Origin: Aquilaria yunnanensis
Taxonomy: Eukaryota > Streptophyta > Magnoliopsida > Malvales > Thymelaeaceae
DNA: 64,000 bases
Direction of reading: 5' to 3'
NCBI GenBank assembly: GCA_039654915.1
Contig: CM077599.1
Coordinates: forward strand, 23,683,501-23,747,500
The translations under genes were made by a program, and so were the position numbers. Shown piece by piece: positions 11,664 to 23,717 of this stretch. The notes under the pieces are model-generated. The model did not search any database, was not told the origin of the DNA, and saw only the letters and a list, made by a program, of their open reading frames with translations. Each line of letters begins with the position of its first letter. Position 1 is the first letter of the stretch.

Positions 11664-14600
11664 TGTAACACCCTCAATTTTATAAATCTTAATTTTGAAA
11701 AATATCTTAATTTCCTAGAGTTATTAAAAAATTAATTAAAAATACTTTAAGAAATATGAGGTAAAACATTTTCTTTTAATCTATTTTCCAAATAATAAAA
11801 GTATTAAAAGAAATCAAAGTAATTAAGTGACAATCCCAGGAAAACTAACATACGAATTATGTGCCAATTTAAACAAACCATATGTTTCTTTTAGAAATGA
11901 AATAACACAAAATAGAAATCTAGTCCTAACCAGTTTTATTTTTTATGGGTTATAACGTACCCTCACTCAGTCTACTCCACATATTGAACCTCATCATATG
12001 GTTCAGTGTACTCTGTCTCCTTATAGTACTCACTTAAGAAAACATATTAAAATGAGGGGTGAGTACAACTTATTCAGTAAGGGGGAAGTATCAGGCCCAT
12101 CACGTGGGTCCTAATATTCCCGCAACAAACAACAATGAATAATAAATTTTAAGTTATAGAAATTTAATTAAAGAAAAATTTTATACAACATTATAACAAC
12201 AATATTGAAGTTCTACTAGCATGCTTGTACTACTATCCATATGCATAATTCCTTTTTCTGATTAAATCATATCTTATGGATCAATCATTTAATCCAATAC
12301 TTGAATGTCGTCGGACGAACCTAGGGTGGTGAGTGTGTACATCACTTACTCTCGGGATAACTTTTAAGTAGTGCCATTAAGGATGCCACCAAGTCTAAAT
12401 CATATCTTATAGATCAATTATTTAATCCAATACTTGAATACTGTCGGACGAACTTAGGGTGGTGAGTGTGTATATCACTCACTCTCGGGATAACTTTTAA
12501 GTAGTGCCACTAGGGGATGCTACCAAGTCAGAGCCTTTCGAGACACCTATGCCAAGGTAGAGCCTCTCATGATACCAGCCATAAGCATCGTCCTTCGGCA
12601 GCTATGGTCCGGCAGCGCACAAATCATATCTCCATACTCTATATCAATATTGGGTCATGGCTGGGGATGGTCCGCCGCCACCCTAACATACCTCTCGGCC
12701 TTGAATCATTCGTTTCAAACATCTCTTCTAAATTTATGGCTTGTCATGTCATGCAGATATGGTCTCTCGCCAACCTTGCATACCTCTTGTTTTATTTTAC
12801 TTCTCAAATTTTTTACTTAATGCAGTCGTGTGTATGACAAACATCAATCATATGCAACAGCTAATTGATGCATGACCATAGTTCATTTTATTTTAGCCTT
12901 TTTTAGTAGAGTGTAATGATTCTAATGCATCCTGTTTCTTTTATCTTGTTATCTTAGCTTAGTGTTCCGTGATGACATGACAATCAATGATATCTTACTA
13001 AGTGTATTTATGATATATGTTCATTTCTTCTCTTGTGACTTTGTTTAATTTTTTCATTTGGCATTTACGTTCTTAATCCTTTATCTACCAACTTATAGTA
13101 ATTTATTACAGTACTAGCATGCCACTAACAATTACTTTCAACCTCATCATGCAGCTAGCGAGCCAGTCGGCCTTGATCATAGTACTAGTGGTGTTTGTCT
13201 TACCGGCCCTAAACATGGTACTAGCGGATTTATTCAAGTGGTCCTAACATACTTCTAACTTAGTGCTTGTTGCAAACGGTCCTAGTATAATAATAGCACT
13301 AAACATACATCATATATCAAATCATTACAACTATACAACCAATTAATTACCAACCAAAATTACATCTCAATAGAATAGAACTAAAATAAAATAAAATTCT
13401 AAAAAAACTAATTAATTACCCTACCCATGTTGCCCATGCATTTAAAGATTTTTTTTAGCTCAATTATTTTCTTAGAATTTATTATTCGGCTTAATGTTTA
13501 TTTTGGGCCTAAGAGGACCCACGAGAACTAACTTATTCTTCCCCTTTACCTAATACAGAATAATACGGCAAAACAGGGCAATTTCCTAGGACAGTCCTAT
13601 AAAATATTAGTAAGGTAAAAAATTAGAAAATATGCTAAAATTTTAAAATTTCCTAAATGGTATTTAGAAGGTTTACATTCTTTATATCTAGGCCAAAATT
13701 TTACCTAGTGGGTAAAAAAGGTCTAAAGGTGTCGTTGGTGGCCTCGTACCTATTCAAGATTATGTTGGGAGCTTTCTTGATATTGATCCTAAAATTACAG
13801 TGGCTAATACACTGAGTGATAAGCTCATTTAGTGGCTATAAAAGCTAAATTTGGAATGACAAAATTTGATTTTAATTACCGATGTATTTTCGGGATCTCT
13901 GATGCTTCAAGAATCCAAAAAAGTGCTAAACCTTCAAGTAAGGATCTTCTTGCCCTTTGTAACAATATGGACAGCAAGGAAAAAAAGACTTATTAGGGCT
14001 GCAAGATTTGAAATTTGTAGCCAAAAAAATTTTAAAAAGGCTACAATGGCTTACTAGGGCTTATGAGCAAGTATGGACCTGATCGCACTGGAAACGAGTG
14101 CAAAAACCTAAAACTTTGATAAAAAATGATCTACCAACGATTACAGCCAAAATATAAGGCCTGTAGGTGGTGGAAAAAAAATTAAAAGAGTAATACCGAA
14201 GAATTTAGACTTATATGAATGAATTTGGGATCGTCGGTACGCGTAGGATTGTTTGTGGTGTTCGGAAGCGATTTCCTTTCAACTTAATGAACCTAGGTAA
14301 TAATAGGAAATTAAATAACATTCAAAATTGCTTGAATGATGGGGAAATAAAGTCCAAGGGGCTGGACTTACACCGGTTCAACAAAGAATGCGATCAAGCT
14401 GGTAACGGAGTGGAGAGTTTGACAATGATCCTTTGACGTAATGCCTTTTTCTCCACTTTAATGAGCACAACCCGGAACAATGGAGGAATGATGAGGCTAT
14501 CTAATTGAACTAAAAGAATAAGAGAGCAAAATATTGTCAAGGCTAAAAGAAAGTTAAGGCGAATTAAAGATGACGGCCATAATTTTTTTTTTCTTTTGAC

Positions 14601-15300
14601 AATGTTACTTGACAGCTTGTTGGATAGGAAAGAGTGGAGGGAACTAGTTTGCCTAGGTTTTAGTTGCTGGAGGCATATCAAACCTTTGACCTAGAGAAAG
14701 CTATGGGGAAAATAAGAAAAAAATGAGAAAGAGTTTTATTTAGATTATGATGACTTTATCGTGAATTTGTTAACAAAAATATAGATAAGCAGATAAATTT
14801 AATTGAATTTGATTTTGAAGATAAAAACAAAATTCTAGGAGGGGTGCCACTATAGGTGTTATTTTATTTTTTATTTCTTTTTTAATATTAACATTAGGTG
14901 AGAAATCATTCTATGTAATAGGAGCACGAACTCGATGTAAACTGTGCACTCGAATAGGCTAAATTTTGGAAACCTAAGCAAACGAATTCAAAATTGAGTG
15001 AGAAAAATTTCTTTTAACTTATTTTCATGAGAAGAATCCAATAATACTATCAGATTTTCCATTCGATGCTCAATTGGAAAAAGACAAAAATGCCCTTAAC
15101 CTAAAGAAGATCACTTTAATCTGCTTACTTGGAATTTGAATTAGTGACTACTAAAAAAATTATCTAAGAATCAAGATTCTTTTTTTTACATTGATTTTGT
15201 AAAGTAATAGGAAAAGTTATGAAAATACCCTTAAGGGAAAAATGGTAATTTTTGCATTTAGGGTAATTTGGTAATTTTATTTTTCTTAATTTCTAGGGTG
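11664..15300 (-). mobile_element. 3.6-kb probable solo LTR (Gypsy-type) in the microsatellite
   Basis: The + strand begins TGTAACACCCTC and ends CTAGGGTG, so the ends are related by TGTAACACCC/GGGTG inversion; the terminal TTACA expected on the right is absent. U2 has only the uninterrupted (AAT)n at this point, so this is an insertion. Read on the minus strand it contains CCCTTACTGAATAAGTTGTA then CTCACCCC (about 12088-12054), closely like CCCTTACTGAGTACTTCGGA in the LTRs of the 16918-26375 element, which supports a minus-oriented Gypsy LTR. No gag, pol, primer site or second LTR is seen. A fragment of a non-coding element is the alternative. Confidence 0.55.
12265..12530. repeat. Tandem duplication of about 131 bp
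   Basis: Two adjacent copies inside the 3.6-kb insertion: about 12265-12396 and 12397-12530. Both contain ATCATATCTTAT, CGTCGGACGAAC or its variant, GGGTGGTGAGTGTGT and CTCGGGATAACTTTTAAGTA. The copies differ at a few positions. They lie just upstream (on the + strand) of a GC-richer stretch with no recognisable coding meaning. Confidence 0.8.

Positions 15301-15352
<52 letters not shown>
15301..15352. repeat. (AAT)n microsatellite, right part
   Basis: A continuous ATA/AAT run immediately after the inserted element. The DNA that follows (AATATGCTACTTGTAATACTGG) matches U2 at about 30186, confirming that the two halves were once joined. Confidence 0.9.
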
Positions 15353-15355
<3 letters not shown>

Positions 15356-16917
15356 AATGTAGAATATGCTACTTGTAATACTGGTTGAAAAAAAATGATA
15401 GAATTTTTTTTTTGTGATGGTAGAATACTTATAAAATTTTTTTTCCTCATATATTTAATATCCTATCAAAGATGTCATAATTTTTCTTCTCAGTGTAAAA
15501 TTTAAAATTAATATTATGCAATCTATTAAGAAAATATATTAATTTAAAGGACTTAATGATATTAAATATTTCAAAATTTTATTAAAAATCAAGTTAGTAA
15601 ATTTTATCTTAATTTTTATATTTTAGATTAAAAAGCTAATAATTAAACTAAAGATCGCATATTAGTTGCCTCAAACAATTAAATAGATTTATTATTAATG
15701 TATTAACATAACTTTAAATCTTTAAAGAAACATAAGCTAAGGTTTTAATAAATATTTTGAGGTTCTGTTAAAATAGAAAAAAGAAATGCTAAATCCACAA
15801 GTTGGACATTCATCAAGAAATGTAAGCCAAAATGAAATTTTATTTAATGAGTATGACATAAATACGAGTCATAATATCAAAGTGTAGACTTGATAAGTAA
15901 ACATTGAGTTTTTCCCAAGACGTGTAACTCTAAGTAACTATGTGTTACCAAAAAAAATTTATTGTCTGAATCTTAACTTTTAATAAGAAAATACACTTGC
16001 CCTCAAGGTTTTAACTATATACTTACCATCTACTTTATAGCTGAATTAATGTAATTTTTTCGAATATTGACGCCAAGTCTTGTATAGTTTTTTTTTCTTT
16101 TTGGGTAATTAATGCTTACTCATTAATTTAGAAATTATATTCATATTATGAAGGTTTGAAAACTTAGTCTTACTTACTCATTATTCTTATAATATAAATA
16201 GTCAATCATAGAAAACTAATAAATTAGTAATTTAAGGTTTAGTCACTTTATATCTTTGCACTTTATATTAAATAGTAGTGCTTTATATAATATAGTTATA
16301 CTTTTAGGTTCTGATAAAAATTTTTCAAGTTTAAAAGTAAATAAATTGATAAAAATCATATTTTAGGCACCTCTAATAGTCATATAAATAAAAAAATGTT
16401 TATCACAACATTTTAAACTAAGTGGCATTTTTTAGTTTTTTTTCCATAAACAAAGACTATAGAAAATATAGAAAACATTCACCAATTTTTTTTTGTATTT
16501 TTTCTTTATAAATACTAATATTATTTTACTAATATAAAAAATTTGTAAATGGTAAAATGTGTTTAAATTTTAAATATTATAAATACATTAAAAATTAATC
16601 AAATAAAGAAAAATATTAACATAGTAAACTGGATATAACAATACCATTTAAAAAAAAATAGAAAATTTCTAAATATGTTTCATATTTAAAGAATTTTGAG
16701 TATCATCATCAAATCTGAAAGTATTAAAATTCAGTATTACGACAACAAAAAAAATGATAAAGTAGCAACAAAATCATATTTTGGATAAAAATGAATAAAA
16801 TTTTGATCCAATACATATAGTACATGTTACAAAAATTTTCTACTAAAACTTACTTTATCCTCCTAAGAATCCTCCAACTTTTTTCTTAATCATATAATTT
16901 CCTATGTAGTCAGAACC

Positions 16918-19575
16918 TGTAAAGGCTCTCCTAGTATTTCCTCTGCATGAAATGTTGAGGTAAGTGTTTCCCAAGTGTGACGGCTCTCCTAGTCGATTAA
17001 TCAAGTAAGTGTTTGTTAAATTTAAGTACCTCAAGTTAGCGCCTTGTTAAGCAAGTAAGATAAGCTTAATTAAGTTAAGTGAGTTCCTAAGTGTGATTTG
17101 GCATAGTTAAGTCAAGACCATTAGTTATTCTAGCTTTTAGAATCATCCTAGTAAGCTTTGACAACTTGTGGCACTAAGTGTGTTTTTGGGCCATTTGAAT
17201 CTTAAGTGGCTAAAGTGTTCAAGAAAATTAAGTTTGGGAAGCTTTTAGTATCCTTTAGAACAAATAAAAGTGGTTTTGAGTGAGGGTTTGGTGAGCTATT
17301 TGAAGCTTTTGAAAGCTAGTGGACTTAGGTGCAAGGAGAAGGAAAAGTTGACTTGTTTACAAATATCCAAGTCTTCTTCTTCCTTAGTCATTTGCAACTA
17401 ACTCCAAATTTTCGTGGCTCCACTTCCTCTCCCAAAATCACAGCCCAAGCTTCCATTTTCTTGCAAGATTTCATCAAATTAAAGGGTGCCCAAGGTGTTA
17501 GAAGGATCACCAAGTTTGTTTGTGGTGTTCTAGCTCAAGTTTGCTCTTTGGAAGCTTGTTTTGGATCCAATTTTCGTGGGTAAGCTTCTTGAGTTTATTT
17601 GGATTGGTTCTAGGTTGTTTTAAGAGCTAGAAATGGTCTTGGTTTGATTGGTTTGGGTGCCAAATTGCTTTGATTTTAGACTTGGAACTCAAGGAAGCTT
17701 ATGGAGCTAGGAAAGCTCATGTTGCATTGCTTGCTTGTGTGGCTAAATTGAGGTAAGGGTTTAAGTAATCAAGCTCAAATAATGCATGGTTTTGTAGTCT
17801 TGTATGTGGGGATGAATTAGGAACAAGACCCATTAAGTTTGGATTAGAAACGAGAGAGTTTGAGTAGTTTATGTGCAAGAGCAACACGGACGCACAAACC
17901 CAGAAAAATCAAGTTGGCGACGCGTCGCCAATTCGTCCGTGAATTGGCGCCGCGGCGCCAGGAGGCGAAAATGTCACAGAGCGTGATATACTATGGCGCC
18001 GCGTCGCCAGAAGCAATTGCTCCTTGGCGCCGCGTCGCCAAGTGGGATTTTGGCCTCATTTTCCGGCCATCCTAAGGTTAACTTAGGCTCTCGGTTTCTA
18101 TTCCTAGGTTATCCTAAGAGGTTCCATAGCCTCGGTTGGGTCTAGAATTCATTCCTAAAGCGGGAATTTTGCATTATTTAGGAGGTAGTTAAGTTGTGTG
18201 GTTAAGTAAAAGTGTGTGACTTGGTGGCTAAGTAATTCAAGTGTGCTTAAGCTTTTGAATGAGCACTAAGGGGATTAAGAGGGGTTTTTAGACTCTGTAT
18301 TGGCCGTATAGAGTATCATTTACATATGGTCAATAGAGAGAAAAACCTAAGTCGATCCCAACCGAACCATTTGGTTTGGTAGGCAAGCCACTAGTAGTGT
18401 TTGAGTTAAACCTTGAGGGTTTGACTAGTTTAACCACATAGGATAACTACCCTGCACAATAATTTAAGGGGAGAGACGGGTAAGAAGTGAGTAGCTGGAA
18501 ACTTACTCTAAGTAGCTCATCAAGGCGGGTAAGGTTGAGTAAGCAAGGTCTTACTCTAAGGTGCCCGTAAGTGGACTTCAAGGGGTTAATTAAGTGCTAG
18601 CAAGGATACGAGGGCCAGTATCCAAGTACCCCAGTCGTAAGAGCTCACGACAAGTCCAACACCTACGGGTGTAAGGAAGTCCTAAGCGCATTGCATGTGC
18701 ATAATTCATTCATTCATCCATCCATCCCATCATTTGCATTATTGTTGTTTATTTACTTGCTTTTGGTTGTGTGTTGTTTGCTTGTTTGTTGATTTGTTTT
18801 GTATGCATTATTTATATGCTTGTTGTGCCTTGTTTGCATGCATTATGTTTTTCCTGCAGGTGCTAATCCCTTACTGAGTACTTCGGAGTACTCACCCCTT
18901 AAGTGTTGTGCAGGTTTAAGCACTTTTGTCTGGGCTTAACAGTTGGTAAGGGGCACTGTTAAAGCTAAGTTCTTTTAGTTTCAAAGGTATTCTCTAAGTA
19001 GGAAACTTCATGTTTTCTAAGTTACTTACAGCATAAGTAAGTACTAACCAAAGTGTTTGCCTTACAGAGAGGCTAAGTGAGCACAAGGATAGTGTGGCTC
19101 ATCACTTGAAGCTTTCTTGCTTGGGTGAAGAGCTAAGGATGGATCTTAGTAGTTAGTAGTCATAAGATATTTCTTTGATATGTATGGTAATTTCATACAT
19201 AGATTGCCTATACTAATGACCATGGGTGTGTATAACACTAAAGTTACTTTTGGGTGCATATAAGGTTAAGATGTATGCACGCAGTTGTTACTTGAAGTTA
19301 AAGCAACTAAAGATTTATGTCTTGGCTTATTTGATTTATGTTTTCATTAATTGCCGCGGCACTGTTTTCGATGAAGTTTTAATTTAATTATTATTGCATA
19401 GCCAGGACAACGCATGCATATTTTTATGCAGGGTAGGCTAAGAAACTAGTTGCACGAAATGATTTAAGGTATTTTTACAAGTAATAACTAGCCAACTGTA
19501 ACTCAAGTGGGATCATAGTTCCCTAGAGCCTACCAGTGTTAGTAATTCAGGGCACTGGGGCCCTGTTCCGCCACA
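16918..19575 (+). repeat. 5' LTR
   Basis: A 2658-bp left LTR, nearly identical to 23718-26375. It contains a cluster of four CpG-rich palindromes at 17915-18040, a T-rich and CAT-rich stretch at about 18700-18860, and the self-complementary motif TGAGTACTTCGGAGTACTCA at 18875-18894. Short open frames inside (such as 84 codons at 17329) have no recognisable domain and are repeated only because the LTR is repeated. Confidence 0.95.
17915..18040. repeat. Four CpG-rich 16-bp palindromes in the 5' LTR
   Basis: Four copies of TGGCG(A/C)CGCG(T/G)CGCCA lie at 17915-17930, 17945-17960, 17994-18009 and 18025-18040. The first (TGGCGACGCGTCGCCA) and second (TGGCGCCGCGGCGCCA) are perfect palindromes; the third and fourth (TGGCGCCGCGTCGCCA) differ by one base pair from symmetry. 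Start-to-start spacing is 30, 49 and 31 bp. The same cluster occurs at 24715-24840 in the other LTR. The density of CpG stands out against AT-rich surroundings. A protein-binding array is possible but unproven. Confidence 0.9.
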
Positions 19576-19578
19576 GTT

Positions 19579-19590
19579 TGGTATCAGAGC
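19579..19590 (+). other. Primer-binding site (tRNA-iMet type)
   Basis: TGGTATCAGAGC starts three bases after the end of the left LTR. This is the usual plant retrotransposon primer site complementary to the 3' end of initiator methionine tRNA. Confidence 0.95.
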
Positions 19591-22500
19591 AGGCCAATGG
19601 TCTTAGTAGAGGCAATAGGTCACTAAGATCCAAGTGTGTCCTTGTGCTAGGTATGGTTAGTACTGCTTATAAGTATTCTTGGAGTTGTTGTCTGGCTTTG
19701 GTTGCAGGTATATGGGCGAATACCCGGTAAGGTTCTGGAAATTGAGGCAAGGGACCGAACAAAGGTCTAAGTGGCTTTATGGAATTAGCCATAGGAAAGT
19801 GCTGATTTGGCGGTACAGTCCCAGTTGCACTTTAGTGTAAGTAGCCCAAGGAGCGTTTCTGAATCTCTAAGGAACGGAGGTCATGGGTCATGTCTAAGGG
19901 GTAAGGGTTGAAGTGTGCTAAGGCCTACCAGTACACTGAGACCAAGGGAGAAATCCCTACCCTAATGGCAAGACCAAGGTCAAGGAGATATGCACAGCTA
20001 TGTGGACAATAGCAAAGTTCGACGAGTTATTGAAAAGCCCAAGGGCAAGGGCCTAGGAGCACTAAGTTATTAAAGGTGCACTGAGGCCAAGTGAGTCATC
20101 ATTACCTAAGGGTGACATGGATACCAAGAGAGTAATAGACCATGGGGTAAGGGCTACGGTGTACTAGAATCACGTGTGCACCCGGGCCAAGAGAGTAACA
20201 TCTCCACCCCGAGGTAAGTTGAGGTCGAAGTTAAGTTCATGAAAGAGTTAGTTCATGTGGAGTCCATGGAACTCAAGAAAGAACAACATAAGTTAGAAGT
20301 GGGGGCTATGAGTAAAGTGCATGGAATTAAGGGAGACAAAGCACGAAGGTCTGAATATTCTCAAGGCCGGAGCCTGAGCAAGGCTACAGTAAAGAATGCC
20401 TCAATCACCGGGGAAGCATCACCAGTACTTGTAAGCAATCAAGCAGTTTTGTTTGGACCAATTGATTGGTCAAGGAGCTGACAACAAAGAAAGAGGTACC
20501 TTTAAGATTACAGCATAGTAGTAAGTAATTTTTTCTTGTTTAAACTGCTATGTCTGTGGTTGTGACTAGCCTGCCTAGAAAATTAAGATTGTGGTGAAGT
20601 GTGGGTATTTGAACCCATAAGGGCCTGTGAAGGACCAGTTTTGTTTTGACCCTTAAAGTAGTTGAGGTTTTACCTAGAAGCTTAAGGGTAGCATTTATGC
20701 GGTGAGTTGTGTTTGTGGTTTGTTTTTAGTGTGCATTGCTTAGGAATAGGATCGGTCAAAGGGCATAAGGACTGATTTAACTGTGCCAGTCATAAGTGAC
20801 CCTTAGAGGTGTTCTAGGGGCAAGGGTGGCTTGCATAGAAGAGTCAGTAAGTAGTGCTATGAGTTGAGCCTTAAGTTGATTAAATTTGTACCTATGGTGT
20901 AAGGAGTGTTTTGTGCACTATAGGGACAGTTTAAGGAAGGACAACTCTAGGACGGTTATGACTGGTCCCATTTCTGAGAGGTGTCGTGCACTAGTTACAA
21001 AGGGTTACCAAGTAAAGAGAGATTGGATTCTCCAAGCACCCGCAACTAAGGTAAGAAGGGCTTTTAAAGCCAAGCGTTATTTTTTTTTTTAGAACCTGAA
21101 GTTGCGAGTGAAGAAGAGTAAGTGGTGCCCTAAGAACTCACAGTTTTTATGAGAAGTTGTCTTTAAGGGTGCGGTTCCTTTAAAAGGGAGTCCATTGTTT
21201 TGTGGTAAGTTGGTAGAGGTCCAAGAGGTAATCTGAGCCTTAAAGACCGAAGGAGTAACATTTGGATCCCTGAGAAGGTACAACCCAGAAATGGGAGGGT
21301 AAGACGGAACCATGAAAGCACCATTAGCCAAGTGACTTTAAGGACAACTTAAGTAAGTAAAGAAAGAAGTTGTCCTAAGGGGCTTTGGAACCCGAACCTA
21401 TAACTGATAAGAACACCAGGGAGACAAGATGAACTCCAGGAAGTAGACTTTTGTGTAGCACTTTGTTGTGGTCTTCGTTGACCTAAGAACCGCTCAAAAA
21501 AGTGAAAAAAGGTGAAGTGAACAGTGTTCTTGAGTGTCTAGGAGTTTATTTATCCTAGATAGTGGACATTGTTCGTGAAGTTAAGGAAATTAAGGAAACT
21601 TGAAGCTAAAGGGCAAGGGTGCGGACCTAAGTTAATTTGAGGGTTCGTGAGAGAAAGGACCCTAAGGTCCGGAGTGTACCCTGCTAGTGAAGGGTCTTGA
21701 GTAATTCAAGAAGTTTTTGGCATTGGTGTAGTTAAGGTTGTTGGAAAAAAAAAATTTAGTTAACTCACCAAGTCTGAGAATTTATGGGATTCTTTATTTC
21801 CTTAAGGGGTAAGAAGTTACCTAAGTAGTTTAAGAGTCTAGGTGTGGTTAGCTAATGACCAAGAGAGACTCTTGAATAGTAGGTAGCTAAGAAAACAACC
21901 AAAAACCCCAAGGTACTGTTTTTTAGGCTAAGGTAGTTGGAACTACTTATCGAGTCCCAAAGTTGAGTTGCTAAATAGTAACCTTGAATTACCAAGAACC
22001 CATGAGGTTGAGTTATACTGAAAGCTCTATTAAATTTTAGAGTCCAAAGAGACTTTGAGTGCTTAAGTGATTTATGGGCTTTAAGGGTGCCAAGTAAGAC
22101 TTCCTCAGGCGTAAGGAGGTTGTGGGCCTCAGTTAAGCCTAAGGGTGCACACACTGTGGGCTATGGGTGTGTATGTCACACTAAGTAGTCATGGTGGTTA
22201 GTGCATAAGAATGGGCTAGTGAGGTATCGACCTAAGAATGTGTGTGTTTAAGGAAGAAAAGTTTGGGTACCAAAGTGGCCTAAGTAAGGTGTAAGAGTTA
22301 TAAATCTCTTTCAAACACAATTATGTGTAGGGAGCACTCATGGTTAGCAATTGAGTTGTGTAAACCCATTGGGTTTAGGGTGTTAAGAAAGACCTTTTGA
22401 TTCCATAAGAAACCAAGGTAAGCATGAAGGCAAGTGCCAAATGCTAAGTTGGAATCAAGCAGATTAAGTTTTCTAAGAAGGCCAAGGGTGTGGCTTAAGA

Positions 22501-23361
22501 TGTGGGACACAATGTGTACCTAAGAGTAGGGACTAAGAGAGGACCAGGAAAGGTTGAGTTTCAAGGGTCCCAAAAGGCTTCCTAAGAAAGTTGAGAAGTA
22601 CCATGGAGCCTAAGAGAATGTAATGCCAAGTGTACACCTAAAGTGGTGAAGTAATTAAGCTAAGGCCTAAGGGTTACAGTAGTAGTACTTTGGGGGCAGT
22701 ATGGGGTATTTCAGGCACCTAAGTAAGTTAATTAGTGGTGCTAAGAGTTGGTCTCTAGTAATTTGAGGAGACCTAAGAAAAAGCTGTAATGCCCTAGATC
22801 ACCCCATCGTCAAAGAAGGCCAAGTTAATTAAAGATTGACTCCTAGGTATCAAAGAGTGAAGAACATGCTAGCGGTGTCTTAAAAATTAAGGGCCAAGAT
22901 TGGCTAAGTGACTAAGAGTAGTCAAGGACACAGCATGTTAGTGATTACCTAGAGGAGTCAAGTGTAGAAGAGTAGGGTAGTTTGTAAAACACCCAAGGAC
23001 ACCCAAAGAATGTAAAGTCTTGTGGGCTAGAGTGCCTAAGTTGGGTGTAGGTACTGCCAAGTTAAGTGGTGCAGAAGTGCTAAGTGGTGGCAACTAAGAA
23101 ACACCTATGTAGGGCTAGAAAGCCTAAGTGAGGTGTAGACTTTTAGAAAGTTCCACCAAGGGTATTGATTCAAGTAGGAGACTTAGTACTCCCAGAAGAA
23201 AATCATTAGGAAGGAAGGCCTAAAGGGGAGCAAGTTAGCTCTAAGTTTCTGAGGCTTAAGTGAAATTTGGGAGTACAGGGTTTTGCCTTGTGAATCAAGG
23301 TAAGGTGTCCATTTCTTAAGTAGTATCTTAAGAAGTTCTTAACCATCAAGATGAGGTCTGT

Positions 23362-23420
23362 TGGTTAGACGTGTCTTCCCTCGGCAAGAGTAAGTCCGTG
23401 AGGGTGGGAGTTCGACTTCC
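23362..23420 (+). other. tRNA-like (SINE head-like) segment, tentative
   Basis: TGGTTAGACGTG (23362) resembles a pol III box A, and GAGTTCGACTTCC (23408-23420) resembles box B; they start 46 bp apart. The text between them (CTTCCCTCGGCAAGAG) also has the feel of a tRNA-derived SINE head. A full cloverleaf is not evident, so it is not called as a tRNA gene. Confidence 0.3.
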
Positions 23421-23444
23421 AGGTTCCCGAAACGGGCGACCAAC

Positions 23445-23529
23445 GCTGGTGGTGGGCTAGGTCCCAGCAGCCAGGTTGGATAGTGGATAATGCAGCGCTG
23501 GTGGTGGGCTAGACCCAACAGCCAGGTTG
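23445..23529 (+). repeat. Short duplication near the 3' end of the interior
   Basis: GCTGGTGGTGGGCTAG followed by CAGCCAGGTTG occurs at 23445-23478 and again at 23497-23529, with two small differences. It follows the tRNA-like segment and lies about 190 bp before the purine tract. Confidence 0.8.
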
Positions 23530-23704
23530 TAAAAATCCAGTCAGGCCCTCACGGGTTTGGTTGAACAGTGCTCGTGGTTAGGGAGCTATGGATAACCATA
23601 GTAAGGAAAGGACCATGAGTAAGAGAACTGAGCGCTTTGTAGGAGGATTAACATTTAAGTATTGTGCTCGGTTAAGAATAAAAATTTGGAGGACCAAATT
23701 TCTT

Positions 23705-23717
23705 AAGGTGGGGAGAA
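23705..23717 (+). other. Polypurine tract
   Basis: AAGGTGGGGAGAA directly abuts the TG start of the right LTR, as expected for the second-strand primer of an LTR retrotransposon. One T interrupts it. Confidence 0.85.

Larger units (their letters stand above)
19591..23704 (+). other. Non-coding interior of the LTR element
   Basis: No frame longer than about 100 codons and none with a recognisable domain. The + strand is purine-rich and remarkably dense in TAAG, CTAAG and AAGTAAGT words, which put TAA stops in every frame. The same word bias runs through the LTRs. This argues against a recently broken gag-pol and for a sequence that has long been non-coding while staying mobile. Confidence 0.8.

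Noticed and set aside
11664..15300. A full-length retrotransposon
   Set aside because: No second LTR, primer site, purine tract or coding domain was found. A solo LTR or fragment explains it better.
17329..17583. 84-codon frame (and its exact copy at 24129-24383) as a conserved gene pair
   Set aside because: Both lie at the same offset in the two LTRs, so identity is explained by LTR duplication. No domain is recognisable.
17860..18075. 71-codon frame through the CpG palindromes as a protein
   Set aside because: The frame is open because of GC-rich palindromes (ARRQ/RRRVA repeats) and sits in an LTR. No support as coding.
23341..23430. A functional tRNA gene
   Set aside because: Box A and B resemblance only. 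I could not form a full cloverleaf with acceptor stem pairing.
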